Source: Lathyrus oleraceus
Lineage: Eukaryota; Streptophyta; Magnoliopsida; Fabales; Fabaceae
Reading direction: 5' to 3'
NCBI RefSeq assembly: GCF_024323335.1
Contig: NC_066585.1
Location: forward strand, 346,138,846 to 346,202,845
Length of the DNA: 64,000 bases
The notes beneath the pieces are model-generated. The model worked only from the letters and a program-made list of their open reading frames with translations, ran no database searches and was not told where the DNA came from. Position numbers and translations under genes: made by a program. Positions 20,370 through 33,344 of the stretch are shown here, in pieces. Numbering within the stretch: position 1 is the first letter of the stretch; every line of letters begins with the position of its first letter.

Positions 20370-23002
20370 ACATAATCCTAACAGAATTTGGGGGATAATC
20401 ACCATTTCTAGATCTAAATCTTTCTTCCCTCCAAATTTCTCTCTCCATTGAAATTCAAATTTCTTCCACATAAGCCTTCAATTTTCTTCCATATTCTTGT
20501 TCTCTGGTGTTGATTTAGTATAGATCAAGCATTGGATCATCAAATTTGGACCAGAATCGTGTTGTGCAAGTTCAAGAACACAAACATGGAAGTTCAGATT
20601 TGAGCAAGATCTAAGCCACTACAAGCTCCACTTCCTTCATAAAGCTTCATAACAGTGATAGAGGAGTGGATTTGAAGCTTGCCAAGCCTTGAAACTGCGA
20701 ATTCCAGGAACTGTTCTTCAAGAGGTTAGAATTTTGAACCTCTTAATTCTTCAAATCGTTGCCATGTTTAAGTAGATCGCGTCATGCTGAGCATTCTGGT
20801 GGTTGTAGAACTGAAATTGGTCGTGTATTGCATGAGTTATACTTTATTGAAGTTTTGAAACCAATAATGTTTTTGCTCGATTCTTTAAATTCATGGCTTG
20901 TTTTGATGAAATTTTGATTGATCTGTAACCTACGTTGGAGGAGCTTTCATTTGGTATAATTATTGGCAAATTCTGGAAAAAAAATTATGTGAGGTTACTG
21001 TTCCTTCACCGTCTTCACGAAGAAGACGGTTGTTTCCTCCATAGGCGCCGCCGTCTGGTTCTGGATAAGGTGGTTAGGGTTCTTGCCATGTGTGCATGCT
21101 TCGTGGCGATTTGATTGGCCTAGTTTCTTTTGACTAGCGCCACATATGCTTTACTTGGTGACGTGGAGGCCAACAGGATTAATGAAACTCAGCGTTTCAT
21201 TCCTTGCCTCACTTCGATTCCGCCTGGCCACATATTTTCAAATTAAATCCACATAAACTTTTCCCTCCAATTTCATATGCCTTGTTCATTTTTGTTTCAA
21301 ATATTTTGCCAACTTTGAAAATTCATATCAATTTGAAAAATGATCCAATTAATTCCAGTTTTTTGCTACATGATCCTTGAAATGTCTAGAATTTTATGGT
21401 TTTGATTTTATGATTTTACCATTTCTGGATTTTGAATTGTGGTTGATTATGTGAACATGTATCCCTTTGTGACATTGCCTCATTATTTCTATCATAAAAT
21501 GCTCATACATTATCCAAATGCCATGAAATTTTGCATGATGATTCTTAACATGATGATGGATTTGTGTGATTTTATTTGGCATTTTTTGCTATTGTCATTT
21601 CTGTTTTAGGCACATGCTAATATGGTGTGACAATGTGTGTCACACAATTGGATGTTCAACTTGTGCATTTTCATATCCATATCAAATGAGCTTCTCTGTT
21701 TATGATTTTTGGCATGATAACTGTACTGGACATGTTGTATGCTCATGAAAATTTCCAGAATTGTTTGACTCATTTCTATTTTGATATAGACTTTTGATTC
21801 TTGAGGATCAATTGTGTGTTTTGAATTTGCCTTTGACTTCTCTTGCTTACTACATGACTTTGCTTGATGATTTTGATTTGGTCCTTTTTAGGACATGTTC
21901 ATGATTGATTAAATGTGGTTCATGTTGAGTTTTAGCTTCTGTTTTGACTTTTTACTTCACCTTTGACCCTAGGCTTTGCCTTAGGGGTTTGGACTCACAT
22001 TTTGAGTTGTACATTTCAGGTTCAAGCAATAAGTCCTAATGGATGATGTGATCCTCTTGCTTTAGACACAATTTGCTTTGTTTAACTAATGTTGATTGTG
22101 TTGTAGGTCCTTGGGTGGCTAACTCATTTGAGTTCTATGGCTTACTCATTGTGTATATTGGTTGTCTGACTATTGTTGATTGGTTGTTTTGTCTGAACAT
22201 AGTACTGATTGTTTAGCTTTTCTCACAGGTACTTTAGCCGCTTTAACTCATTATTTGAGTTGCTTTGCTTTGCTTGTGGTTGGCATACCACTTAGGTAAC
22301 TTCCTTAACTCCATGTAGTCTGGAAGACCTGTCATGTTATCTTGGCAGGCACCTGTCTGAAGCCCTCCTTAAGAGGCAATGCTTGTGCTTGTTTATCTTT
22401 GTGCCTTGTACATGTAAAGACCTCCTAAGTGAAGGGGCATTGGCAGATAGAAGGGATGTGCAATCCATCCCCTGCTATTCAGTTGAGTCTTTCATCTTGC
22501 TCGCACTACGTGCTGATGCATTTTGAATAAACACCCAAAATCTTGTATATAGAGTCAGTCATTGTGGAGTAGAGTCCCCCATTCTGGACTCCCACACTTT
22601 CATTGATTCAAGCTCACCCAGGCCAGGGTTAAGAGCTATGAGGCATAACCCTCATCTCCATTTCATCTGCTCACCCTAACTCTCCATGTTAGAGGTTAAG
22701 AGCCTGACCACCCATTCCAGTATTTGGCTTGTTTGTCGAGGTTGATTTGACCCCTTGACTAAAGCCCATCCTTGTATGAGCCACTTGTTTGCATATAGTG
22801 TGTGTGCTTGCTCTCCTGTGCTTGTGTTTGCTTACTTGATGTTTGAATTGACTTGCTGCCTGTGCGAGTTAGATTTTGATTCAGATACCTCAACCTAGGA
22901 CTATTGTGGATTGCATGACAACTTTTAGGCTCAAGTCAGTCTCCCTATTAGTTTGTTTTTTCCCGGTCTCTGGTTAGGAGAAAGTTTCTCCCCTGTTAAG
23001 GG

Positions 23003-23549
23003 GAACTACGTCGCCCTGATCCTCATACCAGATGACGTACGTAGGCAGGAGATCGTGCGAGATCTCTCCGGGCAACCTTTTTTTTCTTTTGTGTGTGTTT
23101 TGCTTGACAGCTACTAGGCTCGAGTTCCAGACTCCCTGTTAGCTTGTCAATTTGATAACCTTTTGGTATGTGTTTGTGGAGTCTGATGTAAGTCCAGCGA
23201 TTGGCATTCGGTTTCCCGGTGTTGTGTGTGTGTTTGGAGTCTGATGTAAGCCCAACGATTGGCATTTGGTTTCCTGTTTGTGTTTGATGTTTAGAGTCGG
23301 ACGTAAGACCAGCCATTGGCAGTCCATTAACTGTTATGTGTTTCTTTTGACGTCTCAGCGTCTTTATGTTGTGTTTTGTTTCGGCGTGCGTTATCCGAAC
23401 TGCGGTAGCTCTGATTCTCATTCCAGATGAGATATGTAGGCATAGGATGCGATATCCTAGCGAGCCCGTTCCCATTTCCCCGAACTACGTCGACTCTGAT
23501 GTTTGTGTCTGACAAACTACGTAGGACCAGGATGCGACATCCTGCCGAG
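23003..23549 (+). other. Structured modules 1-3 of Ogre-1 3' LTR
   Basis: Module 1 at ~23003-23077, module 2 at ~23396-23465, module 3 at ~23482-23549, with the minisatellite between 1 and 2. Module 3 has a perfect CAGGAT/ATCCTG stem here. Modules 1 and 2 each carry one stem mismatch compared with copy 1 (ATGACG and CTGCGG), as expected of decay. Confidence 0.65.
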
Positions 23550-23846
23550 TTATCGTCTTCCTCCATCTATGTTTTATTCCAGTGTGTGTGCATTCTTTTG
23601 AGCAGTTATTTAGCAACCTTTTTCTATTCTTTTGAGCGTGGATCCCGTCGAGTACGACGGACGTGAGGGGTGCTAATACCTTCCCCTTGCGTAACCGACT
23701 CCCGATCCTTGCAACCTTCGGTCGTAAGACCATTCCCTTTCCAGATTTACTTCGAGCGTTTCCTTTCCCTCCTTTGGGATAAATAACGCACGGTGGCGGC
23801 TCTGTTTGTTTGTTTTTCCCGCCGGTTGTTTTTCACGGATGCGACA

Positions 23847-25292
23847 CATGGCCATGTGATAGGCCTATCAAATAATGCTATCAGATCCAAAATCACTCAT
23901 GTGCAATGCTGAAATCATGTCAGCTGGTCATGCAACAGAGATTGAAATGTGAATGTGAAATTCATCCAAATGGACCTTTGAAAAGAACCCATACACAAGT
24001 CCCTCAATTTTAATCCAAATGAGATGATATTGGACTTTTCTTAAAGGTGAGATCAAGGGGAACAACTTTCATGTTTAACACTTTTCCATTTGAAGCTTGG
24101 ATCGTGATGAATTTTGAGGTGGAAGTTTGGAAAATCAAACATATTTGAAAATTTTCTAAGTACCAAGTCAAATGTTCACTTTTTCCACCTTGAATAACTT
24201 TTTCTATGGACTTCAAATGGAATACGTTCCTTCATCAAAGTTGTATCTATTTCAAACCTCTTCAATTTGGTAACAAATTTGACCTCATCTGTATTTAGCA
24301 TGAAGGAGTTATACATTTTAGAAGTTGAGGAAAATCACTTGTTCAATGGTATTGGCCCAAAATGGCCTATAATCTTTCCTCTTGGAACATGCCTTTGCAA
24401 GTTGAATTTCAACTTCTTCCAAGAATAAATGTTGGAGATGACATCTTTAATTTGGTCATGAAACCTGAATGGATTTTATATCATAAAAAATGAGCAAGTT
24501 ATGGTCCTTGGAAGTTGACCTCCTAACTAGGGTTCAGACAAAATGACCTATAATATTTCATCATATAAAATTACTTTCCAAGCAAAACTAGATCTTGACC
24601 TCAACATTAAAGTTGTTTGGAATGTCATAAGAAGTCACTTTTATCTTGGAATCATTTTCATATGACAAAGTTTGTAGGAGATAGAGTCTAGGGAACCCTA
24701 GTTTCGACCAGTTGACTTTCTCTGGTCAACCACCATGAACCATCTTGCAAACTTGAAGTTCTCTTGATCTCTTTAACTTATGGAGGATCATATATGCATA
24801 AGATGATGTAATATTAAGTATCCCTTGAAATATTTGATCAAATTTTGAAGAAACTTGCTGAAGAAGTCACACAAGATACCCAGATAAATTAGGGCTTCCA
24901 AGGCAAACAGGCTTCAAACTCTTGATGATTTCTTGATCAAAATGATAAATTAAGATCATGGGGACCCATTTATGATGTCTATAGTAATTTTGAACCATAT
25001 ATTGATTAGTCTCCTAGCATTGAGGGTCTCAAACCCTATATATGAGCTTGATGGAGTATGGGTGAACATACACACTACCTACAAAAGCAACAAACTATAT
25101 ATTGACATATTTTTTGCATTTGGGTTAGTAAATAATGAAAAAGAAAGTATGATACAATCAAATGTGCTTGGTTATCTCTCCCAATGAAAACCCAATGAAT
25201 GAGGGGTAAGAGGATGTCAAGGTGTGATCCCAAAGCTAATGCATATGATGAGATAGCATGAGGGATCTTAGGGTCAAAATTGGGGTCTTACA
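23847..25292 (-). mobile_element. Partial Ogre-type LTR 'X' (minus strand), copy 2
   Basis: 1446 bp, colinear with 4539-5985. On the minus strand it begins TGTAAGACCCC at 25292, next to Athila env-like sequence (GTTAG in plus is the expected target duplication). Its other end is cut by the Ogre-1 3' LTR. It is U3-side sequence only; nothing coding is seen. Confidence 0.8.
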
Positions 25293-25981
25293 GTTAGTTG
25301 CAACTGCAGTGGCATTGACTAACTCATTATTAATCATGGCATACAAGAAAAATAATTCTCTTTGAGAGGCCACACCGGTACTATCGCCCCATCCAAATAA
25401 ATTGTAAGCAAGGCCTTTTGGGGCGTATCGAAAACAAGGATTCTGAATAACTAAGGTTTTAGCGTTTGCGAAACCATAACTCGATTACCTGTAATATCAG
25501 TCCAGAATTGTTTCATAAGAAATTCATCTGGAACATCTTTGGGGCTGTAAATGGGCAGTCGGAGGATACTTCCTAAATCCTCAACGGACAACTCATGGTA
25601 TTGGTTAAAGAGGCGGAATTTGAGAGTACCAAAGTAGTATCTCACATCGCCAAGCCATTTTTTCTGCAAATGAAAATGAAGAGTACTAAGGAATTCAAGA
25701 GTCATTAGCTCATAGGTTGGCGCCTCAAAATACATGAACTATAACAATCCTATAGCATTAAACATCTTATCAATTTCAAGCTTCAAACCTAAATCATTCA
25801 AGGTTTGTTCACACATATACCTTGTAGGAGTTATTTTTCTCCGAACAAGTACCGAGTACCTTTTTGCTTGATCATCCTCTTCGAAGACAGTGTTGTGAGA
25901 ATTTGGCGCCCAGTTACTTCGCTTTCGAGCTCTTGAGGTTTCCGCGACTTGCTTTCCTTGAGCACTCCTTTTTAGAGGCAT
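25293..25981 (-). pseudogene. Athila env-like ORF, 5' part, broken
   Basis: On the minus strand a start at 25981 (MPLKRS) opens a Lys/Arg-rich N-terminus, then a region rich in aromatic residues that resembles the Athila 'ORF-1/env-like' family lying after pol in Athila/Cyclops elements. A stop near 25739-25741 (TAG before TTCATG, probably once CAG) and another break near 25451-25466 interrupt it. The frame then continues to 25293, where LTR X has inserted. No signal peptide or clear membrane helix is visible in this part. The envelope role is only suggested for the family. The 174 bp at 25293-25466 also occur at 5986-6159. Confidence 0.75.
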
Positions 25982-26153
25982 GTTTGCCCTTGTGAAAATA
26001 TGAATATTTTGAACTTGTGATTTTGAGAGCTTGGTACCCGGAATATTGATGACGATGAAAAAATAGGAAGGTTTTGTAAAGGGTGTTTATGCTTTGGAGT
26101 GGGTGTGGGGGTAAAGGTGGAAGCTTTAGGATTTGGGTTTTAATGGAGTTTTA

Positions 26154-26156
<3 letters not shown>

Positions 26157-26225
<69 letters not shown>
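26157..26225 (+). repeat. (AG)n microsatellite, ~34 units
   Basis: Unbroken GA/AG dinucleotide run of about 69 bp, (CT)n on the strand of the Athila element. Confidence 0.97.
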
Positions 26226-26231
<6 letters not shown>

Positions 26232-26425
26232 AGGAGATGAAGATGGTAAGTTTGGATAGAGAGAGTAAAAGAGTGAATGGTAGAAAATTGGATTTTATTG
26301 GACTTAATGGGATTTGATTGGAGTTAATTGGATGGTAATTTGTGGACGGGGCCAAGGTGAGAGAAGGTAGAGATTCTAAACAAAATTCAAAAAGATTTGA
26401 AAAATTCAGATTTTCCCCACTAGGC

Positions 26426-26660
26426 CTGCTACGGGTCGTAGCAGCTGCTGTGGGCACCCGTAGTAGGCGTCTGTCAAATGATGGATTTTTGTTTTTGGAG
26501 GGGGACTGGAGATCATGCCTACTACGGGCCATAGCATGTTCTACGGCCAACTGTAGCAGGACTCTGTCTTGGATGACAATTCATGTTGGTTTTAGGGGGT
26601 TTGGGTGATGGTCTGTTATGGGTCGTATCAGCTACTACTAGAACCCGTAGTAGGAGTCTG
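26426..26660. repeat. CTGCTACG hairpin motif cluster (Athila spacer)
   Basis: A perfect 8-bp-stem palindrome CTGCTACGGGTCGTAGCAG at 26426-26444 is followed by decayed versions near 26514-26535 and 26611-26630, each trailed ~20 bp later by a half-related CCCGTAGTAGG-like string. The same motif recurs in Athila LTR sequence at 58.8-59.25 kb. Confidence 0.7.
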
Positions 26661-26792
26661 ATACCTCTTCCAACTCTGGTTTTTCTTGACGGTTCGGTCT
26701 GTTTATTCTGGGTACAATTCTAAGTATCGAAGCATCTTCAGTTTTTTTAAATGTACCGCATGCTTCTGCTTCCCCATGTAAGAACCTGTTTA

Positions 26793-29642
26793 TCACTTGA
26801 CTAAGAAATAAAACAAACAACAAAAAGAAAATAGTTTAGAAATTAAAAGTGTGGGTTGCCTCCCACGTAGTGCTTCTTTTAACGTCGCATGGCTCAACGG
26901 TTTACAACAATATCCTTTGAGACGAACATCCTCTACCAGGCCAATTTCTTGTCTTTGGTGATAAGATTTCACTCTCTGCCCATTAACTTCAAAAGTGTCC
27001 CCGTTCTCCTGATTCTTCAACTCTATTGCATCATGAGGGAACACTTTGTTGACAGCAAATGGCCCAGACCATCTAGACTTCAGCTTTTTAGGAAACAACT
27101 TTAACATGGAATTAAATAAGAGAACCAACTGTCCTTCCCAAAATTCCTTCCTTTGAATATTTCGATCATGCCATTTTTGTGTTTGTTCTTTATAAAGTTT
27201 GGCATTCTCGTAAGCTTGGTTCCTGAATTATTCCAACTCATGGAGTTGAAGGATTTTGGAATCTTCGGCTTTTGAGATATCGTAATTCAGAAATTTTGAG
27301 GCCCACAATGTTTTGTGTTCCAACTCTAAAGGAAAATGACAAGCTTTTCCATAAACTAACTAGTACAGAGACATACCTAGTGGTGTTTTGGATGAGGTTA
27401 TGTACGCCCACAATGCATCATCCAACTTGGTTGCCCAATCCTTCTTGGAGGTGTTCACAGTCTTTTTTAGTATTTGCTTGAGTTGCTTATTAGAAACTTC
27501 CACTTGGCCACTGATCTGAGGATGGTAAGTTGTAGCAATTTTATGTTTCACATTTTACTTCTTGAGCAAGTTTTCCATGAGGTGATTTAGGAAATGTGTT
27601 CCTTCATTGCTTATCAATGCTCTTGGTACCCCAAAGATGATAGCCCTTAGAAATTTAACCACCATTTTAGCATCATTAGTGGGCAAGGCCACAACTTCTA
27701 CCCATTTAGATACATAATCCACTGCCACTAAAATGTAATTCTTTCAAAACGAAGGTGGAAATGGACCCATAAAATCTATTCCTCATACATCAAACAGCTC
27801 CACCTCTAATATGGCATTCTGAGGAATCTGATTTCTCTTTGAAATGTTATGTGTTCTCTGACATCTGTCACATTCTTTAACTATGAAGTGTGCATCTTTG
27901 AAAAGTGTAGGTCAGTACAACCCTGACTATAGGACTTTTGATATTATCCTATCTCCACTAAAGTGTCCTCCATATTCTGAGCCACGACGCGCTTTTAGGA
28001 TGTCCCGATGTTCTTCCTCCGGAACACATCTTCGAACCAGCCTGTTTATTCCCTTCTTGTACAAGAATGGGTCATCCCACAAATACAACTTGCAATCATG
28101 CACAAACTTTTTGTTTTTGTTATAATCAAAATTATCAAGGATTACACCACCTACTAAATAGTTCATATAGTCGGCGAACCATGGAACGCCAGTAATAGCC
28201 AAGATGTGTTCATCAGCAGACTCATCCTTAATTTGGCGTTTCTCTTCTGTTTCTTCAATCAGGGACATCCGAGATAAGTGATCAACAACAGTGTTTTCAC
28301 ATCCCTTTTTGTCCCGGATTTCCTGATCAAACTCCTGAAGGAGTAGTATCCATCTCAGTAGTCTTAGCTTTAATTTCTGCTTAACAAACAAATACTTCAA
28401 AGCAGCCTGGTCAGTATAAATAACTACTTTAGATCCTAATAGATATGACCCGAACTTGTCAAAAGCATAAACCACTGTTAGTAACTCCTTCTCGGTAGTT
28501 GCATAATTCATATGTGCAGGATTTAAAACATGACTAGGATAATAAATCACATGTAACAGCTTATCTCTTTGTTGTCCTAATATTTCCCCTCCTGCAATAT
28601 CACTAGCATCACACATGATCTCGAATGGGAGAGACCAATTGGGGGCAATGACTATTGGTGCCAACATTAACTTACTCTTTAATGTTTCAAAGGCACCGAC
28701 ACATTCTTTATCAAACACGAAAGGTTTATCTTTCACAAGAAAACTTGTTAATGATTTGGCTATTTTAGAGAAATCTCTTATGAATTTGCGATAAAAACTT
28801 GCATGTCCTAAGAAACTTCTAATACCTTTCTCATTCACAAGAGGTGGGAGGTTTGATATTACCTTCACTTTTGCTTTGTCAACTTCTATCCCCTTATGCG
28901 AAATTGTGTGACCTAATATTATGCCTTCACGCACCACAAAATGGCATTTCTACCAATTGAGAATCAAGTTGGTTTGTTGGAATCTTTCTAAAACAAGGGA
29001 CAAGTTAGTCAAACAATTATCAAAAGAATAATCGAAAATAGAAAAATCATCCATGAACACTTCCATATGCTTTTCAAGCATGTCAGGAAAAATGGATGTC
29101 ATGCACCTCTAAAATGTAGTCGGTGCATTGCACAACCTAAATGGCATTCTTCTATAGGCAAAGATACCATATGGGCATGTGAATGTCGTCTTCTCTTGAT
29201 CTTCAGGAGCTATTGCAATCTGATTATACCCTGAGTATCCATCAAGGAAACAATAGTAATCATGACCAACCAACCTCTCCAACATTTGATCAATGAATGG
29301 CAAAGGAAAGTGATATTTTCTTGTTGCAGTGTTCAACCTTCTGTAGTCAATGCACACTCTCCAACCTGTAACAGTCCTGGTAGGAATCAGCTCATTTTTT
29401 TCATTCATGATGACGGTAGTTCTTCCCTTCTTTGGTACCACATGCACGGGACTCACCCATGAGCTATCAAATATAGGGTAAATAAGACTTGCATCTAACA
29501 AATTCACAACTTCTTTGTGAACCACTTCTTACATGGCGGGATTAAGTCTCCTTTATGGTTGGACAAATGGCTTGTGATCGTCCTACATCAGTATCTTATG
29601 CATGCAAACTGTCGGGCTAATACCTTTCAAATCTTCAATGGC
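26793..29642 (-). pseudogene. Athila-like pol: RT, RNase H, integrase, decayed
   Basis: Minus strand. RT from about 29640 down to 28900 with FMDDF near 29060; RNase H around 28900-28250; integrase with zinc region near 27950-27850, first catalytic D in GIDFMG (~27780), second acidic position changed to N in ISNEGTHF (~27610-27625) and C-terminal part at 27128-26793. Numerous stops and shifts lie near 29524, 29108, 28950, 27930, 27760, 27555 and 27230. Typical of an old Athila/Cyclops copy. The upstream part of pol and the protease lie at 55277-56107, beyond the solo LTR; the two sides join through the CCATC target duplication into a recognisable Athila pol stretch (AIGW...DLKGISP). Confidence 0.88.
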
Positions 29643-29647
29643 CCATC
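29643..29647. other. Target site duplication CCATC (left) of solo Ogre LTR
   Basis: CCATC directly before TGTAACACC; the matching copy is at 55272-55276 directly after ...GCGACA. Confidence 0.9.
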
Positions 29648-29976
29648 TGTAACACCTCAAAATTTGCCCTCCTCTTCTTGAGATTAGTTTGACACAGTGC
29701 ATTCCATATTTTAGGGCATTAGGCATTGCATTTTTGCATATCATATGGAAATAAGAAGGTCATCCTCCAAAGTCTTTTCAAAAGATGGAGAAGTTACATG
29801 ATTCAAGCCTGAGGGTCTCTATGAATTGATGATCAACCATCTGAGGGCATGGGCTTCAGTTAGGGTTTCTTGATTCTTCAAAGGTCTTGAGAATTATCTT
29901 GTTTGCAAGGATATATTACCATCATCATGGTTCTATCATCATCAAGGGTTTCATTGTTCATTCTCAAGTTCCTTTG

Positions 29977-30009
29977 GATTAGGGTTGTGACCTCTGGTCA
30001 ACCCTAATT
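29977..30009. promoter_or_regulatory. Palindromic double telobox (solo LTR)
   Basis: GATTAGGGTT...AACCCTAAT arms around TGACC-TCT-GGTCA; the last base of the outer stem is lost. Confidence 0.65.
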
Positions 30010-30897
30010 AATGCCATTCTTCCAATCAGGGATTCTCAAAGAGATGAGATATTGTCTTGAGATGGGGATCACATGATTGTTATGAAGAGCTTACATGAGC
30101 TAGGGTTTCATTTTTGAGCAATTTCCCCAAGTGGTAGAGGCTCAAGCTGATCAAGACATTTCAAGGTCATCTGAAGACCAAAAAGTCAACTGTGCGATCA
30201 ACTGAGGGCTATGAGGTGGGGAAATGAGTTGATACACCTCAATCATGTTCAAAATAGGTCCATTCATCATTCTAAACATGTACCTTGAAGATTCAAAAGT
30301 TATGGCAAAAGTTACTAAAAATGGAAAGTGACCTGTAATTCAAAGTTTCCTAATTTGGCAAGTTTTTGGTCCACATTCAACTTAACTTTTCAAGATCAAA
30401 GAAGTTTCAAATGGATTTTTGGTGAACATGAAAGTTTTATATCTTTGTCTCCCCTTTTCAAAAAGCCCTAATTCATGTCCATATGATGAATGGTTAAGGA
30501 GTTATGGTCATTTGATCACAAGGTGTGCATGGAAATTCTAAGTGACATAACTTTGATACAAAGCTCCAATTTGGTCCATTCTTTTTGCAAAATACTCCTC
30601 ATGACCAATACTTCTCAAAACAAGCCTTGCCATGCATGGAAAAAGTGTGTATGTCCATTATTTCACACATGTGCATTTTGGAGGGAATTTCTATAATTCA
30701 AAATTGGCTTATGATAAAAACAAAATAACCATTCCATCATGTCAATTGGTTGATTTTGAGTGAATTCAAGCTTTTGCATGGGAAACTCACGTGTATTATG
30801 GCCATGATAACTCATTATACATTTTTTGCAAAGTGCCTTATATCTCATTAATCAAGATTAGCCAAGGGAAATTGTGATTAGCATTGTGATTAGCATG

Positions 30898-30908
30898 GCA
30901 TATAATAG
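30898..30908 (+). promoter_or_regulatory. TATA-like box (solo LTR)
   Basis: GCATATAATAG aligned with the TATA-like boxes of the other Ogre LTRs. Confidence 0.4.
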
Positions 30909-33339
30909 CTTAAACCCTAATTGTAACTGCCATAACAGAATTTTCAGATCCAAATTCAAGAGTTTCCCTCCAATTTTCTCTCACTTCGAATTTCTTTTTT
31001 CTCCACACAAACTCCAAATCTCTTTGCATATTCTTGATTATCATGCATCACTGAGCAAGAATCAACCATTGGTTTGAACAATTGAGCTAGAATTCGAGCA
31101 GATCAAGTGCACTCTCATGGAAATGGAAGCTTGAAATTGAAGTAGATCCAGTTGTTTTCATCCAATTCTTTTTGCTCAAAGCTTCAAGGCAAGGAAAATA
31201 GAGTAGATTTGGAGCATATGAGCACCTGAGGACACGAATTCAGAAGCTTCAAGTTCAAGGTGACTCAAAATCGATCCTCTCTTTTTGCTATTTTATGTAC
31301 ATAAATGTGTAGATCTTGCTTTGTGGAGTGTATACATATGCTTAGAATTGAAAATGGTTAGGTATTGAGATTGTATGGTTGAATATAAGTTTTGATCCAT
31401 AAAATGTTTTGCTTCGATCTGGAAATTTTAGGAGGAATTAGATGAAATCATTAGCATATTTGGAATGTGCATGAGAAGAGCTTTCGATTGATATAGATTT
31501 TGTGTGATTCTGCATTTTTCCACGGCGGCGCCGCCGCCTGGTTGACCGGAGAAGACGACCGGAGCTTAGCTCCGGCGTCTGGTTCATGCTAGGGTTTTAT
31601 CCACGTGTGTTCCATGTAAGTGCTCGCTTGGAAGTTTGATTGCCTAAAAGAGCTTTGACCAAGGCCACGCATGATTGGAAAGGTGACTGGGACGCTGAGT
31701 GTGTAAATGAAACGCATCGTTTCATTTAGCTGATTGTGTTGTCCACGTTTTCGCTTGCATGTCTGTTTGATAGGATGTTGATGCTTTGACCGTGCCATGC
31801 TTGCTTTGACATGTTGACCATGCATGCTGATGTAGATTAGTGAAGCTGTGCGTTTTGCCTTTTGAATCTAAGTCGTGGATGTGATAAGCGCGCTTCATCG
31901 TTTGGTTCAGATTAATTCTGAGTTTAATTCAAATATTATTTTCCCTCCATTTTATTATGCATATTCCATTATTTTGTTCATCTTTGAAAAATCATTCAAA
32001 ATAGAAAAATGCTCCAAATTAACTCCAATTCTTTTTCCCAGTTTTGTATGAATGTTTAGTTTTTTTTTATATTATTTGCATGATTTGTTGATGTATGATT
32101 TTTTAATTGTGGATTTTTGATTGAACATTATGCTATTTTGATATGTTGCATTCAATGCTTTGTGAAATCTTCATCTTTGGGCCAATTGATTTGATTTTTT
32201 GTGTGCTTAATCTTCACATATGATATGAATTTTTGAGCACTGGTTTGAATTTTTTCTCATATGCTATCATTGTTTTTGACACATGAAGATGAGTGTGACA
32301 ATTTGTGTCACATTTTGGACCTTGCATTTGTGCATTTTTGTTCATCTATCATTTGAACTTTTCTGGATTTGATTTTTTGCATGATGATTGTTCATGACAT
32401 GAGTAGCTTGCATAAAAAATTTCAAAGCCATTGCATACATTTCTGATTTGATTTGGATTTTCTAATTTGGATGTCCATTTTGTGCACATTTGCTTGCTTT
32501 TGCTTTACATTGATCATTTAAGACACTTGCCTTTTGATTTGGTGTTGGTCCTTTTGAGGACATTTTATTGATTGTTTGAATGTGCATTATGTAAAAGATT
32601 GAGTTCTGTTTTGATCATTTGGTTTGGTTTTGAACTTAGTCTTTGTACTAGTGTTTTGTACATGATCTAACCTTGTCTTGTGTTTCAGGTTTGGACACTT
32701 AGCATTAATGGTTGATTTGCTCACCTTTTGAGATGCAAATTGAATTGTGTTCTGACCTAGTTGTGTTTTGTAGGGATTTAAGTTGATGTGTTGAGTTCAT
32801 TGCCTCACTTGATGGCTTGACCCTTATACATTGAGTTGTGTAACAGTTGGATGGTTTCACTGTTTGTTTTCTGATTGGTTGTCTAAGATACTAACTGTTT
32901 AGCTTTTGTACAGGTACATTAGTTGCTTGCTTTTAGCTCTTGCTTGAGCTTTGGATTGTGGTTGATACACCACTTAGGTAGTTATCTTCTTACTTCATGT
33001 AGTCTGGAAGTCCTGTCACCTTTTTGGCAGGCATTTTGCTGGCAAGTCCTCCTTAAGAGGCTCTATTTGTGTTTGTTTACATTTGTGCCAAAGACCACCA
33101 AGATGAGGCATGTGCTACTTGATAAGTCCTCCTAAGTGAAGAGGAAATTGACGGATAGAAGGGATTAGTAGCCAATCCCCCGTTATTCGGTGAGTCGTTC
33201 TTTATGCTCGCACTACGTGCTGATGCTTTTGGACATGTACCCAAGATCTTTGTCCAGTGTTTGTCAAGTGGAATAGGATCTCACTTTCTGGATCCCCACG
33301 CTTTCTTTGTCATGAGCTCACCCTAGCCAGGGTTAAGAG

Positions 33340-33344
33340 CTATG
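33340..33344. other. Target site duplication CTATG (left) of Ogre-2
   Basis: CTATG directly before TGTCGCATCC; matching copy at 53735-53739. The flanking sequence rejoins as a continuous Ogre LTR (compare 3317-3345). Confidence 0.95.

Larger units (their letters stand above)
19109..23846 (+). mobile_element. 3' LTR of Ogre-1 (4738 bp)
   Basis: Begins TGTAACACCTC directly after the polypurine tract and ends GGATGCGACA. Contains the double telobox palindrome (19438-19470), TATA-like box (~20362-20369), minisatellite (~23176-23333), and structured modules at ~23003-23077, ~23396-23465 and ~23482-23549. It differs from the left copy by roughly 1-2% in the parts I compared. The base order CATGG right after it (23847) is the expected target duplication, but the matching copy is outside the window. 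Confidence 0.93.
25982..26790. other. Athila pol-env spacer, non-coding
   Basis: Contains an (AG)n microsatellite and three hairpin-type CTGCTACG motifs. Short frames here cross the microsatellite and are not supported as genes. Confidence 0.7.
29648..33344 (+). mobile_element. Solo Ogre LTR, left part (interrupted by Ogre-2)
   Basis: Begins TGTAACACCTC at 29648 and continues at 53740-55271 after the Ogre-2 insertion (total about 5.23 kb). Flanking CCATC duplications show one insertion event that later lost its internal region by LTR-LTR recombination. It contains the palindrome (29977-30009) and TATA-like box (~30898-30908). It is noticeably more diverged from the Ogre-1 LTR than Ogre-1's copies are from each other, so it belongs to a different subfamily or is older. 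Confidence 0.9.

Noticed and set aside
1..23846. Reading 1-4538 and 19109-23846 as the 5' and 3' LTRs of one simple element
   Set aside because: The left LTR is followed by LTR X and Athila DNA, not a PBS, and the same flank follows the right LTR. A duplication fits better.
26140..26550. 136-aa minus-strand frame ending in a Ser-Leu repeat
   Set aside because: Open only because of the (CT)n microsatellite.
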